From Flavisolibacter sp. (lineage in GTDB: Bacteria; Bacteroidota; Bacteroidia; Chitinophagales; Chitinophagaceae), in contig JAQBNG010000127.1 of the NCBI GenBank assembly GCA_028288675.1, positions 85,654 through 149,653 on the forward strand: 64,000 nt of DNA, written 5' to 3'. Of this stretch, positions 51,351 through 58,899 are shown one piece after another. Every line of letters starts with the position of its first letter. Position 1 is the first letter of the stretch. The notes beneath the pieces were generated by a model, which saw nothing but the letters and a program-made list of their open reading frames with translations, made no database searches and was not told the DNA's origin. A program made the translations under genes and the position numbers.

Positions 51351-51959
51351 ATGAGAGTTCTACTTGCTGCTATTGCAGCCCTTCTTCTTTTTAGTTGTAA
51401 AGAACAAAAAGCCCTGTTAACATTATTTATTTAAATAAAGATGCGGTGTTTACGAAAGACTCAGTGCGAAGCTTTTTAAGCACTGTGCCTGATGAACAGG
51501 CGGATAGTAGCAAGGCCGTCTTTTTACAAGGGATTGGCTTGATAAAAAATAATAATAACGCTACCGCAGCAATTGCTTAGTATTTATCCAACTGCCAATG
51601 CTTATTACGAATTAGGCAACGTTTACCTGCAAACCAAAAAGTGGAGTATAGCTTTGCAATCATTTGAAATGGCTGAAGCCATGAATTTTACACCTTCAGG
51701 TAATGTGCTATTTGGACAAGCCAGTTGTTATGCAGAAATGGACAGTACCGAGAAGATATACAGCTACCTTACGTATGCAGTTCACAACGGGTTTGTAGAT
51801 AGAGCAAAAATTCTGACCAACCCACATTTTGCCACGTACAAAAACGATGACATGTTACTAACTAGTTATAATGAAGCCATGAGCGGCAACGGCGACCCTG
51901 AGGAAATTTTATGGCAGGGATACACACAGGATTTTAAGCAAGCATCTTTCCCCTATAAG
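51351..51959 (+). pseudogene. TPR lipoprotein, frameshifted and truncated
   Basis: The gene starts with a lipoprotein signal (MRVLLAAIAALLLFSC). It runs out of frame near 51410 (continuing as KSPVNIIYLNKDAVFTKDSVRSF…) and again near 51572 (then QLLSIYPTANAYYELGNVYLQTKKWSIALQSFEMAEAM…). The latter is a clear TPR-like repeat. The last part continues as QGYTQDFKQASFPYK, then changes at about 51960 to HepT sequence. Two indels plus a fusion mean it is non-functional as a lipoprotein. Confidence 0.7.
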
Positions 51960-52265
51960 CTGGATAGTGCCCATAAGATTATCGATTACACAAAGGGGCA
52001 AACTTTTGATGCTTTTACCACTGACAATAAAACGATAGACGCTGTTATCAGAAATTTTGAAATTATTGGCGAAGCAGCGAACCGTTTACCGGACGCTTTT
52101 CGGGATACTCATACTTCTATAGATTGGGCTCGTATCAAGGGGTTTCGAAACAGGATTGTTCATGATTATTTTGGGATTGATTATTCTATTGTGTGGCAAA
52201 TAAAAGAAAGCTTTTTACCTCAACTGATTCAAGAGTTGAATAGGATTGATCTTCCAAACCAATAA
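51960..52265 (+). pseudogene. 5'-truncated HepT-like toxin (DUF86), fused in frame
   Basis: From LDSAHKIIDYT the same frame encodes a HepT-like HEPN ribonuclease: TFDAFTTDNKTIDAVIRNFEIIGEAANRLPDAF, WARIKGFRNRIVHDYFGIDY with the R-x4-6-H HEPN motif (RNRIVHDYF), and VWQIKESFLPQLIQELN. The native N-terminus (about 10-15 residues) and a start codon are missing, and the partner nucleotidyltransferase MntA is not present. In intact MntA-HepT systems MntA AMPylates and silences HepT. This looks like a deletion that removed mntA and the hepT start. Confidence 0.75.
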
Positions 52266-52270
52266 TTTTG
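52263..52270 (+). promoter_or_regulatory. -7 box of the Cys-rich secreted protein
   Basis: TAATTTTG, exact consensus, overlapping the stop codon of the HepT fusion. It gives a transcript starting near 52275, so the start at 52292 rather than 52274 is preferred. Confidence 0.5.
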
Positions 52271-52291
52271 TATATGCTAACAAAAAAATTC

Positions 52292-52651
52292 ATGAAGACA
52301 TTCCTTACACTATTCCTTTTCACCATTTGCACTATAAACGCATCAGCGCAAAACAAACAACCTGACACAGTTAACCTTGACACAGCTAAAAAAACTCAAC
52401 TCGTTGATGCCTCTTGTGGCCAATGTCAATTTGGTTTAAAAGGCAAGGGTTGCAACTTAGCGGTACGTATTAACGGCCAGGCTTATTTTGTAGATGGATC
52501 TGATATTGATTCGCACGGCGATGCCCACGCCGATGATGGCTTCTGCAAAAAAATAAGAAAGGCTAAAGTGCAGGGTGAGGTTGTTGACAACCGGTTTAAG
52601 GCAACTTATTTTCAGCTTCTGCCGGAGACGGCAAAAAAGAACCGCTCATAA
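52292..52651 (+). CDS. Secreted Cys-rich protein, DUF6370-like
   Basis: A 119-residue exported protein with a signal peptide (MKTFLTLFLFTICTINASA). The mature domain has DASCGQCQFGLKGKGCNLAVRINGQAYFVDGSDIDSHGDAHADDGFC followed by KAKVQGEVVDNRFKATYFQL. The Cys, Asp/His-rich centre looks like a metal-binding site. The family (DUF6370 to my recollection) is common in Bacteroidota with unknown role. An upstream in-frame Met exists but would be too close to the -7 box. Confidence 0.72.
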   Translation: MKTFLTLFLFTICTINASAQNKQPDTVNLDTAKKTQLVDASCGQCQFGLKGKGCNLAVRINGQAYFVDGSDIDSHGDAHADDGFCKKIRKAKVQGEVVDNRFKATYFQLLPETAKKNRS

Positions 52652-52705
52652 AATCTGGAGCGGTTGTTAACGGAATGAATCCCTTTCAATCTTTTGACAA
52701 AAGCC

Positions 52706-53911
52706 TCACTTTGGTTTCTTCGGCAACCAGGGCATATCCGGAATAGCCGCCGGCTCACGATAATAATTATTGCGTAACGAATCACTCCACCCATTCAGAG
52801 GTTTATCAAATGAAGTGCTGCTAAAATAAATTTGTCCCTGAATATTGGGCTGAGTACGGGTACTATCAATCTGCCGGGGAATAAGTGTACGGTCTTTCCA
52901 TGCGGCACTACTACCAGCCTTGTAAATACCTAAGCCAATATAGCAATGTCTTCCGTAGCTATGGCTATTCCACCATTCCAGTATCGGTTGAAACGGTGCG
53001 TTGGGTTGTGTAAACTCCCAATAAATTTGAGGCGCCACATAATCAATCCAACCATTACGTAGCCACAATAATACATCGGCAAATAAATCATCGTAATTGG
53101 TTACACCAGCCCTTGTAGCACTTCCTTCAGGGTCTTTATCCTTATTGCGCCACACGCCAAAAGGCGAGATGCCGAATTTTACCCAGGGCTTAACCTCTTT
53201 GATGACAGCTGATAGTTGACGGATAACGGAATCAACATTACTTCTTCGCCAATCATCCCTCGTCATACCATTACCATATTTAGCATATGAAGCAGCATCA
53301 GGAAATTCTTTCCCCGCAATACGATAGGGATAAAAATAATCATCCATGTGCAGGGCATCAATATCGTAGCGGCTTATCATGTCTTTCATCACCATTATCA
53401 CCCAGGCCTGTGCTTCTTTATTACCGGGGTCGAAGTAAAGTGTAGTGCCGTATTGTACAAACCATTCGGGGTGAAGTTTTGTAATATGCGAAGGAGCGAT
53501 AGAAGCTCTCCCTACTGAAAAGTTTGCACGATAGGGATTCACCCATGCATGATATTCAAAACCGCGTTTATGCGCTTCATCAATTGTAAATTCTAAAGGA
53601 TCGTAAAATGGAACCGGGGGCTTGCCTTGCGTACCGGTAAGCCATTGGCTCCAGGGTTCGTAAGGCGAAGGATAAAAAGCATCGGTTGCAGGACGCACTT
53701 GCACAATCACTGCATTCATGCCGTTGCGTTGGTGTACTTCTAACTGACGAATGAACTCTGATTTTTGGCTATCAACATTCCATTGGTTACGGCGGGGCCA
53801 ATCTATATTATCAACTGAGGCTATCCATACGCCACGGAACTCCGGTTTGGGCTGAGCTTTGGAATGTAAAATGCAAAATGTAAAATATAAAATATAAACA
53901 GCCTTCTTCAT
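52706..53911 (-). CDS. GHL10 (DUF187) family glycoside hydrolase-like protein
   Basis: A 401-residue exported protein with signal peptide MKKAVYILYFTFCILHSKA. It has a TIM-barrel-type pattern: EFRGVWIASVDNIDWP, NAVIVQVRPATDAFYPSPYEPWSQWLTGTQG, HKRGFEYHAWVNPYRA, DALHMDDYFYPY, KFGISPFGVWRN and IDYVAPQIYWEFTQP. The family (DUF187/GHL10, YngK-like) may cleave polysaccharide or peptidoglycan-derived glycans. The frame opens 20 codons upstream, but the signal peptide fixes the start at 53911. It stands alone, with a 7-bp tract upstream. Confidence 0.87.
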   Translation of the reverse strand: MKKAVYILYFTFCILHSKAQPKPEFRGVWIASVDNIDWPRRNQWNVDSQKSEFIRQLEVHQRNGMNAVIVQVRPATDAFYPSPYEPWSQWLTGTQGKPPVPFYDPLEFTIDEAHKRGFEYHAWVNPYRANFSVGRASIAPSHITKLHPEWFVQYGTTLYFDPGNKEAQAWVIMVMKDMISRYDIDALHMDDYFYPYRIAGKEFPDAASYAKYGNGMTRDDWRRSNVDSVIRQLSAVIKEVKPWVKFGISPFGVWRNKDKDPEGSATRAGVTNYDDLFADVLLWLRNGWIDYVAPQIYWEFTQPNAPFQPILEWWNSHSYGRHCYIGLGIYKAGSSAAWKDRTLIPRQIDSTRTQPNIQGQIYFSSTSFDKPLNGWSDSLRNNYYREPAAIPDMPWLPKKPK

Positions 53912-53952
53912 GGGATTACGATTAAAGGAAATGAAGATAAGGAGTTCAACTA

Positions 53953-54035
53953 TGCAATCGGCAATGAGCAATTAGCAAACAGAAACACATTTAACAAAAC
54001 TGGCTTCAATGCCGTTGCTTATTGCGTATTGGTCA
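53953..54035. repeat. 7-bp periodic tracts between divergent-like units
   Basis: 53953-53980 holds four TGCAATC/GGCAATG-like units; 54015-54035 holds three units of the opposite strand type (TTGCTTA). The first tract is about 40 bases upstream of the GHL10 start, just beyond a TATCTTCA box. Confidence 0.5.
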
Positions 54036-54043
54036 TAAGTCTT

Positions 54044-54493
54044 TCACGACCGCAGTTTATCAAGCAAATCACTCAATTGGCTGGCCTCTTCGTCGGTAAG
54101 ATTATTCATCACTTCATCCATTGCATTTGAATGGGCGTCTAGTTTTTCCAGCAGTTCCAAACCCTTACCTGTTATGATCACATCCACTAAACGTTTGTCT
54201 TTAGGACAAGTGGTTTTTTTTACAAGTTCTTTTAAAATAAGGCGGTCAACAATGCGGCTGGTATCGCTCATTTTATCCAGCATTCGCTCCCGTATTTGAA
54301 GTGTAGAAAGGGGATCGGGATGTGCGCCACGCAAGATGCGGAGGATATTAAATTGCTGGTGGGTTATGTCTTCCGCGGCCAGGAAAGCTTTTATTTTTTC
54401 AATAGCCCAGCCATAAGTAAACAAAAGGTTGATCATTGCCTTTTGCTTCACATTCTGAAACGTATTTTGATGTATGTCTTCCTCTATTCCCAT
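54044..54493 (-). CDS. MarR-family transcriptional regulator
   Basis: A 149-residue winged-helix regulator. HTH and wing: NILRILRGAHPDPLSTLQIRERMLDKMSDTSRIVDRLILKELVKKTTCPKDKRLVDVIITGKGLELLEKLD. Flanking helices give the dimer. The ligand is unknown; MarR proteins often control efflux, oxidative or aromatic-compound responses. A consensus -7 box lies 5 bases before the start. Confidence 0.88.
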   Translation of the reverse strand: MGIEEDIHQNTFQNVKQKAMINLLFTYGWAIEKIKAFLAAEDITHQQFNILRILRGAHPDPLSTLQIRERMLDKMSDTSRIVDRLILKELVKKTTCPKDKRLVDVIITGKGLELLEKLDAHSNAMDEVMNNLTDEEASQLSDLLDKLRS

Positions 54494-54498
54494 TGCCT

Positions 54499-54506
54499 CA
54501 AAAATA
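54499..54506 (-). promoter_or_regulatory. -7 box of marR-type gene
   Basis: TATTTTTG on the minus strand, exact consensus, 5 bases before the start codon, implying a leaderless transcript. Confidence 0.55.
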
Positions 54507-54517
54507 ATAAAATAGAA

Positions 54518-54576
54518 AACCTATGAGACCTGCTAAATTCTACCGTACAAAAACAATTTAACAGACCTCATAGGTT
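54518..54576 (-). terminator. Inverted repeat between NTF2-like and marR genes
   Basis: AACCTATGAG (54518-54527) and CTCATAGGTT (54567-54576) pair perfectly over 10 bp with a 39-base loop. It lies just downstream of the NTF2-like gene stop and just upstream of the marR -7 box, so it may be a terminator or an operator. Confidence 0.4.
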
Positions 54577-54582
54577 AAAAAA

Positions 54583-54939
54583 TTAGTTGTTGTAGTAAAA
54601 CTTCTCTTCTACAATCTTTCCGTTCTTCCAGCGCTGAACAGATACTTGTTTGTAATTACGTACACCATAATCTTTATGGGTATAATCAAACCACCATTCT
54701 GTTGCGGCCACATCATCACTGATGATTGTACTTAAAACTTTAGCGCCACGAAACTCGGTGAGGCCTTCTACGAAAGCTACTTCATATTCGCGGTTAATAT
54801 CAAAACCATCACGCACCGGGTAGTCATTATCCTGCATTTTTACTTCGGGTGCATAAAATTTATCAAAAGCATCTAAAATTTTTCCTTCCAGAACCATTTG
54901 GTTCAATTGATCTACGTTCGTTCTTAAGTCTTGTGACAT
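54583..54939 (-). CDS. NTF2/SnoaL-like protein
   Basis: A 118-residue cytosolic protein (start MSQDLRTN; the frame is open 7 codons upstream but past the -7 box region). NTF2-like fold with LDAFDKFYAPEVKMQDNDY, FVEGLTEFRGAKVLSTIISDDVAATEWWFDYTHKDYG and a C-terminal VQRWKNGKIVEEKFYY. Such domains serve as polyketide cyclases, isomerases or ligand-binding scaffolds. No signal peptide. The reaction is unknown. Confidence 0.78.
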   Translation of the reverse strand: MSQDLRTNVDQLNQMVLEGKILDAFDKFYAPEVKMQDNDYPVRDGFDINREYEVAFVEGLTEFRGAKVLSTIISDDVAATEWWFDYTHKDYGVRNYKQVSVQRWKNGKIVEEKFYYNN

Positions 54940-54957
54940 GGTAAATTGTTTAGAACA

Positions 54958-54965
54958 CAAAATTA
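54958..54965 (-). promoter_or_regulatory. -7 box of NTF2-like gene
   Basis: TAATTTTG on the minus strand, exact consensus, 18 bases before the start codon. Confidence 0.5.
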
Positions 54966-55109
54966 ATGTTTAAACATTGATTAGTGGGGTTTGTTTTGTT
55001 AAGAAGTAATTTCAAGCTGAAATGTGAGAAATGAAATGGGATACAGTAGTGGATTATAAGTATTAAAATGCCTTCTGCTTCATCCCTGCCGTTCGATGTC
55101 TTACCTAAA

Positions 55110-56135
55110 TCATCCCCATACCTTTACCCCTTCGGAGCAATTAGCGCAGATGTCAATGTTTTGGCGGCTTTGCAGCACCTGGCTGCGGAAATTTTTAAAT
55201 TCTTTATTATGCCAGAGTTCTTTAAAAGGTTGCTGGCGCAGAGAGCCCAGTTTATGTTGCGCATCTTTATCAAAACAGCAGGGCACCACTGTGCCGTCCC
55301 AGGTAATTACGGGGTCGTTCCAAAGTCGCCAGCAGTGGTTGGCATTGTTGCCATTGAAAGCCATTTTACCTTCCTTGTTCTTTTTATACCGGCTGTATTT
55401 TTTGTTGGCCGGAATTAAGTTATTCGGGTCATTTTCATAATCGTAAACCTGTGCTGTTTTCAGCCGCACCTGGTCAACGCCTATTTCTTTGGCCAGCCGT
55501 TTTACGTCTTCTATCTGGTGCTCATTATGCCGTACAACCAAAAACTGAAAAATGATAAATGGCGTTTTGCTTTTTAATTCTTTTTTCCACCTTACAATGT
55601 TGGCAGCGCCGGCTAAAACTTTTTCCAAATTGCCGCCGACCCGGTATTGCTTATATGTTTCTTGCGTAGTGCCATCAATAGAAATTATCAACCGATCCAA
55701 CCCGCTTTCCACGGTTTTCTTTGCTGCCGCATCGGTTAAGTAATGCGCATTGGTAGATGTAGCCGTGTATATTTTTTTTGATGAAGCGTACTTCACCATC
55801 TCTAAAAACTCAGGGTTTAAATAGGGTTCCCCCTGGAAATAAAAAACGAGGTAAGAAAGTTCTTGGTATAGCTGGTCAATGGTTTCTTTAAAAAAATTCT
55901 TTTCCAACATGCCGGTGGGCCGTGTAAAGGCTCTTAAACCACTTGGACACTCCGGGCATCGAAGGTTACAGGAGGTAGTAGGTTCAAAAGAAATAGAAAC
56001 CGGGTAGCCCCACTGAACAGGTTTTTTGGTGTACTTACTATAGAGGTACGAAGCATACACTTTAAAGGCATTAGCCGCTCTTGTAAAGGTTAGCTTACTC
56101 AAAAAATTCATGCTATCACGGGTGTTCCACTGCAT
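55110..56135 (-). CDS. Radical SAM / SPASM domain protein
   Basis: A 341-residue radical SAM enzyme. The 4Fe-4S motif is CNLRCPEC (C56, C60, C63) in the usual CxxxCxxC form, followed by ISIDGTTQETYKQYRVGG. The C-terminal SPASM region has Cys at HCWRLW, VPCCFD and ICANCSEG, binding auxiliary clusters. Such proteins modify peptides, act in heme or cofactor synthesis, or are enzyme maturases. No precursor peptide gene is adjacent, so the substrate is unknown. A -7 box 4 bases before Met1 supports the 56135 start, though Met9 is also possible. Confidence 0.85.
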   Translation of the reverse strand: MQWNTRDSMNFLSKLTFTRAANAFKVYASYLYSKYTKKPVQWGYPVSISFEPTTSCNLRCPECPSGLRAFTRPTGMLEKNFFKETIDQLYQELSYLVFYFQGEPYLNPEFLEMVKYASSKKIYTATSTNAHYLTDAAAKKTVESGLDRLIISIDGTTQETYKQYRVGGNLEKVLAGAANIVRWKKELKSKTPFIIFQFLVVRHNEHQIEDVKRLAKEIGVDQVRLKTAQVYDYENDPNNLIPANKKYSRYKKNKEGKMAFNGNNANHCWRLWNDPVITWDGTVVPCCFDKDAQHKLGSLRQQPFKELWHNKEFKNFRSQVLQSRQNIDICANCSEGVKVWG

Positions 56136-56139
56136 AGAA

Positions 56140-56147
56140 CAAATATA
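56140..56147 (-). promoter_or_regulatory. -7 box of radical SAM gene
   Basis: TATATTTG on the minus strand, exact consensus, 4 bases before the first ATG. Confidence 0.6.
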
Positions 56148-56171
56148 ACACCTTGCCGCCTGACCTCCCAG

Positions 56172-56195
56172 CCTCCTCTCCTCGCGGAGAGGAGG
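56172..56195. repeat. 10-bp perfect palindromic hairpin
   Basis: CCTCCTCTCC-TCGC-GGAGAGGAGG, in the gap between the divergent radical SAM and GH25 genes. Similar in type to 22091-22110. Confidence 0.55.
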
Positions 56196-56261
56196 AGTAG
56201 GACTCCGAAAATTTGAAGAGTGCTTACGATTGGTGTTTTATTTTCTTTGGCTGACGGGCGG

Positions 56262-56334
56262 CGGGATAGAAGCGCTATCCTTTTTGAGCCTCGCAAAAAG
56301 ATTGCAGCGGATAGCCCGGACGAAAGCCCGGAAA
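56262..56334. repeat. Structured repeat-like element upstream of GH25 gene
   Basis: The stretch has nested palindromes: GATAG-AAGC-GCTATC, GCTATCC … GGATAGC, CTTTTTG … CAAAAAG and CCCGG…CCCGG. The layout resembles dispersed REP-like elements of Bacteroidota. Only one copy lies in the window, so family membership is not proven. Confidence 0.4.
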
Positions 56335-56338
56335 AGAG

Positions 56339-57184
56339 TTGGTGTTGAAAGCCCCTGATTATTTCTCTGAGCAAGCTGCAATTCATAATTGTATTCATCG
56401 TTATTTGCATACTGTGGCAAAAAGAAAGTCAACTGGAACTCTGCGTATTTTTTTATGGATGACGGCTGTTTTCGCAGCGCTTTTTATTGGCTATCTTATT
56501 TTTTTATGGAGCCGCATTAAAGAGCCGACGTTTATACGCTACAAAGAATTCGGCATTTCCATTCCTACACAATACGAGATACATGGCATTGATGTAAGCC
56601 GCTACCAGAGCACCATTGCCTGGGAGGCTGTAAAGGAAATGAAGGTGAAAAACATTCAATTAGGCTTTGCTTTTATGAAGGCCACAGAGGGAAATGATTT
56701 AGTAGACCCATTTTTTAAACGCAATTGGAAAAAAGCAAAGAGCGCTGGGTTAACAAGAGGAGCGTACCACTTCTTTAACCCTAAAAAAGACGGGAAGGCG
56801 CAGGCGCAGAATTTTTTTGAACATGTAAAACTTGAAAGCGGTGACCTGCCACCGGTGCTGGATATAGAAAAAGCATTTGGAATGAGTGAGGCCAAGTTGC
56901 AAGTGGAAATAAAAAAATGGCTTGATGCGATGGAAGCGGCTTATGGCGTAAAGCCGATTATTTATACCTACGTTACGTTTTATGAAAAATATTTGAAGGG
57001 CAATTTTGATGATTATCCTTTGTGGATTGCACATTATTACCAGGCAGACAATCCTCGCATAAGCCGGCACTGGCATTTTTGGCAACATAGCGAAGAAGGC
57101 CGTGTGAACGGCATTATCGCTAAAGTTGATTTCAACGTTTTCAATGGCGACTCAGCAGCGTTTAAAGCGTTGCTGATACCTTGA
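56339..57184 (+). CDS. Glycoside hydrolase family 25 lysozyme-like muramidase
   Basis: A 281-residue cell-wall hydrolase with one N-terminal membrane anchor (about 36-58: IFLWMTAVFAALFIGYLIFLW). The GH25 domain (about 78-280) shows the N-terminal IHGIDVSRYQ (catalytic-site Asp), AFMKATEGND, GAYHFFNPKKDGKAQAQNF and VLDIEK. It would cleave the beta-1,4 bond between MurNAc and GlcNAc. The first 30 codons are poorly conserved and overlap a GC-rich repeat, so a GTG start at 56415 (AKRKSTG…) is a real alternative. Confidence 0.85.
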   Translation: MVLKAPDYFSEQAAIHNCIHRYLHTVAKRKSTGTLRIFLWMTAVFAALFIGYLIFLWSRIKEPTFIRYKEFGISIPTQYEIHGIDVSRYQSTIAWEAVKEMKVKNIQLGFAFMKATEGNDLVDPFFKRNWKKAKSAGLTRGAYHFFNPKKDGKAQAQNFFEHVKLESGDLPPVLDIEKAFGMSEAKLQVEIKKWLDAMEAAYGVKPIIYTYVTFYEKYLKGNFDDYPLWIAHYYQADNPRISRHWHFWQHSEEGRVNGIIAKVDFNVFNGDSAAFKALLIP

Positions 57185-57191
57185 AGAAACA

Positions 57192-57261
57192 GGCAATAAG
57201 CAATAAACAATAAGCAACATTTATTGCTAATTGCAAACTACCAGCTGCCAACTTATGAACA
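57192..57261. repeat. Long 7-bp periodic tract (10 units)
   Basis: Ten consecutive degenerate heptamers, beginning GGCAATA, AGCAATA, AACAATA. It starts 7 bases after the GH25 stop and ends one base before TAAACTTG (57263-57270), a near-consensus -7 box for the next gene. Confidence 0.6.
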
Positions 57262-57285
57262 GTAAACTTGTAAACCTAGCACCGC

Positions 57286-57528
57286 ATGGATGAATATGAT
57301 GAATCAGGTATGGGCCCTGAAGTGACAGGGTACTTCAGAAAAATAATGAACTCTTTTGGAGCCGGGCTATTGTGGTTAATCGTTATGGGTACAGCAGGTT
57401 TCTTTTTTAAGCTGGCTATCATACGGGATGCGGTACGATGGTACAACCTTGTTTTTTACAACGTCTTTTTACTTACACTTTCAGCCCTCATTTTATATTT
57501 TTATAAGACATGGCGCAAGAAGGACTAG
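57286..57528 (+). CDS. Two-helix membrane protein, hypothetical
   Basis: An 80-residue inner-membrane protein with two hydrophobic segments (about 25-43 and 52-72) and a short acidic N-terminus (MDEYDESGMGPE). The C-terminus is basic (KTWRKKD), so both ends are predicted cytosolic. No known family. Its location after the GH25 gene and a 7-bp tract suggests a separate promoter. Confidence 0.55.
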   Translation: MDEYDESGMGPEVTGYFRKIMNSFGAGLLWLIVMGTAGFFFKLAIIRDAVRWYNLVFYNVFLLTLSALILYFYKTWRKKD

Positions 57529-57540
57529 AAGATTAAACGT

Positions 57541-58309
57541 ATTTACATTTGATTAAAGAAGCCGCATCAAAAATTGGCCAATCTTATTGAGGAAAATAAA
57601 AACCAATATGCGGAGCTATTAGAATCTTCAAGAAAGTATTTCACCTCATTGCAAACAATCCGGCATAGCGAAGAAGAGAATTGATAACGCAGCGCCGAAG
57701 TGGAATAGCGGCTATATGCCTGGCTTATCTATGGTGATGCTATACACTATTCCTGCCCAATTTAAGCTCACAAAATATATTGAGATTGGAAGCGGTACCA
57801 GCACTAAAATAGCGTACAAGGCAAGAAAGGAAAATGGTTTAAAGTTTACTATTACATCTATTGATCCCTCTCCCCGCCAGGCGATAAAAGCCTTTGCAGA
57901 TGAATGGCACCAAAAGCGAATACAGGATATTTCTATGGATCTATTCAGCGGCTTATCCGGAAATGATATTGTATTTTTTGACGGCACCCACATGCTGCTT
58001 CCCAATTCAGACGTAGCCTGGTTTTTTCTTGAATTGCTTCCTCAATTACCAAAAGGCGTGATTGTTCAAATACACGATATCTACTTGCCTTATGACTATC
58101 CCCAATTCATGTGCGACCGCTATTACTCGGAGAACTATATTTTAGGCGCTGTGTTGTTGGCTAACCCGGATAAGTATAAAATACTTTGTCCGAATTTTTA
58201 TTTAAGTGAAGAACAGCAGTTGGCAGAAATCATTGAATCTTTTTGGCAGCATCCGAACTTACAAGGTGTAGAAAAACATGGTGGCTCTTTCTGGCTAAAA
58301 GTGCAATAG
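57541..58309 (+). pseudogene. Class I SAM-dependent methyltransferase, N-terminal frameshifts
   Basis: The core at 57716-58309 is intact: PAQFKLTKYIEIGSGTSTKIAY (SAM loop), SIDPSPRQ, IVFFDGTHM, GVIVQIHDIYLPYDYP and CDRYYSENYILGAVL. The expected N-terminal part is present but out of frame: …LANLIEENKNQYAEL… (57574-57681) and NAAPKWNSGYMPG (57686 on) need one base change near 57683, and another lies near 57570. It may be dead or may restart at 57716. It resembles the Methyltransf_24-like group acting on sugars or lipids. Its stop is 2 bases from the convergent gene's stop. Confidence 0.65.
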
Positions 58310-58310
58310 A

Positions 58311-58733
58311 TCAGGAGCTGTGGTCTGCAATAATTACCCAGCGGCCTTTTATCTTTTGCAGGAGTAAATTATAGTGCCCACTTAAGTCGCCAATACTTCG
58401 CTTCAGCATCCATTTGCCTACTACAAAAAAATATTGCGACGATAAGTTTTTTACCGTAATAATATCGAACGAAAGCTTTCCCATCGCTGCAGTATCAGGA
58501 TAGCCTTTTTTATAATTTTCCAAGGTTTGTTGCCAGCCCCTGGTAACACCGCTTTTCCCAATGAACATCAGGGAGTCGCTCTTCCAGTAGGTCTGCATAA
58601 AGCCTTCCAGATCGCCCCGGTTCCAGGCCTCTGTTTGAGATGTAAGCAACTGGCGAATTTTTGTCTCCTCAACCTTTTGTGCCGAAACTTTTATCGTGAA
58701 CAGCAGCATCAAACAAAGCAAGATTTTTTTCAT
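58311..58733 (-). CDS. Exported NTF2/DUF4440-like protein
   Basis: A 140-residue protein with a signal peptide (1-18, ending VSA). The mature NTF2-like fold contains AWNRGDLEGFMQTYWKSDSLMFIGKSGVTRGWQQTLENYKKGYPD and SGHYNLLLQKIKGRWVIIADHSS, typical of the DUF4440/SnoaL-like group. Probably a periplasmic ligand-binding or enzyme-like protein of unknown substrate. It stands alone. Confidence 0.82.
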   Translation of the reverse strand: MKKILLCLMLLFTIKVSAQKVEETKIRQLLTSQTEAWNRGDLEGFMQTYWKSDSLMFIGKSGVTRGWQQTLENYKKGYPDTAAMGKLSFDIITVKNLSSQYFFVVGKWMLKRSIGDLSGHYNLLLQKIKGRWVIIADHSS

Positions 58734-58872
58734 AATAGAACATCTTTACAGCAATATAAATCTAAACAAATAGAATACGTCCCTACAAAACTTGTTGCCT
58801 CTGATTCGTGCAACGCACAAAATTCGTGTTCAACCTTCCTGTTAATCCTTTCTTATCCGGCTGATCCGCGGT

Positions 58873-58880
58873 TAACTTTG
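58873..58880 (+). promoter_or_regulatory. -7 box of the SCO-Fur operon
   Basis: TAACTTTG, exact consensus, 19 bases before the SCO start codon. Confidence 0.6.
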
Positions 58881-58899
58881 CGGCAACAAGTAGCGATTC

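Noticed and set aside
57192-57261. CRISPR-like array
   Set aside because: There are no spacers of about 30 bases between conserved repeats; units are adjacent heptamers.
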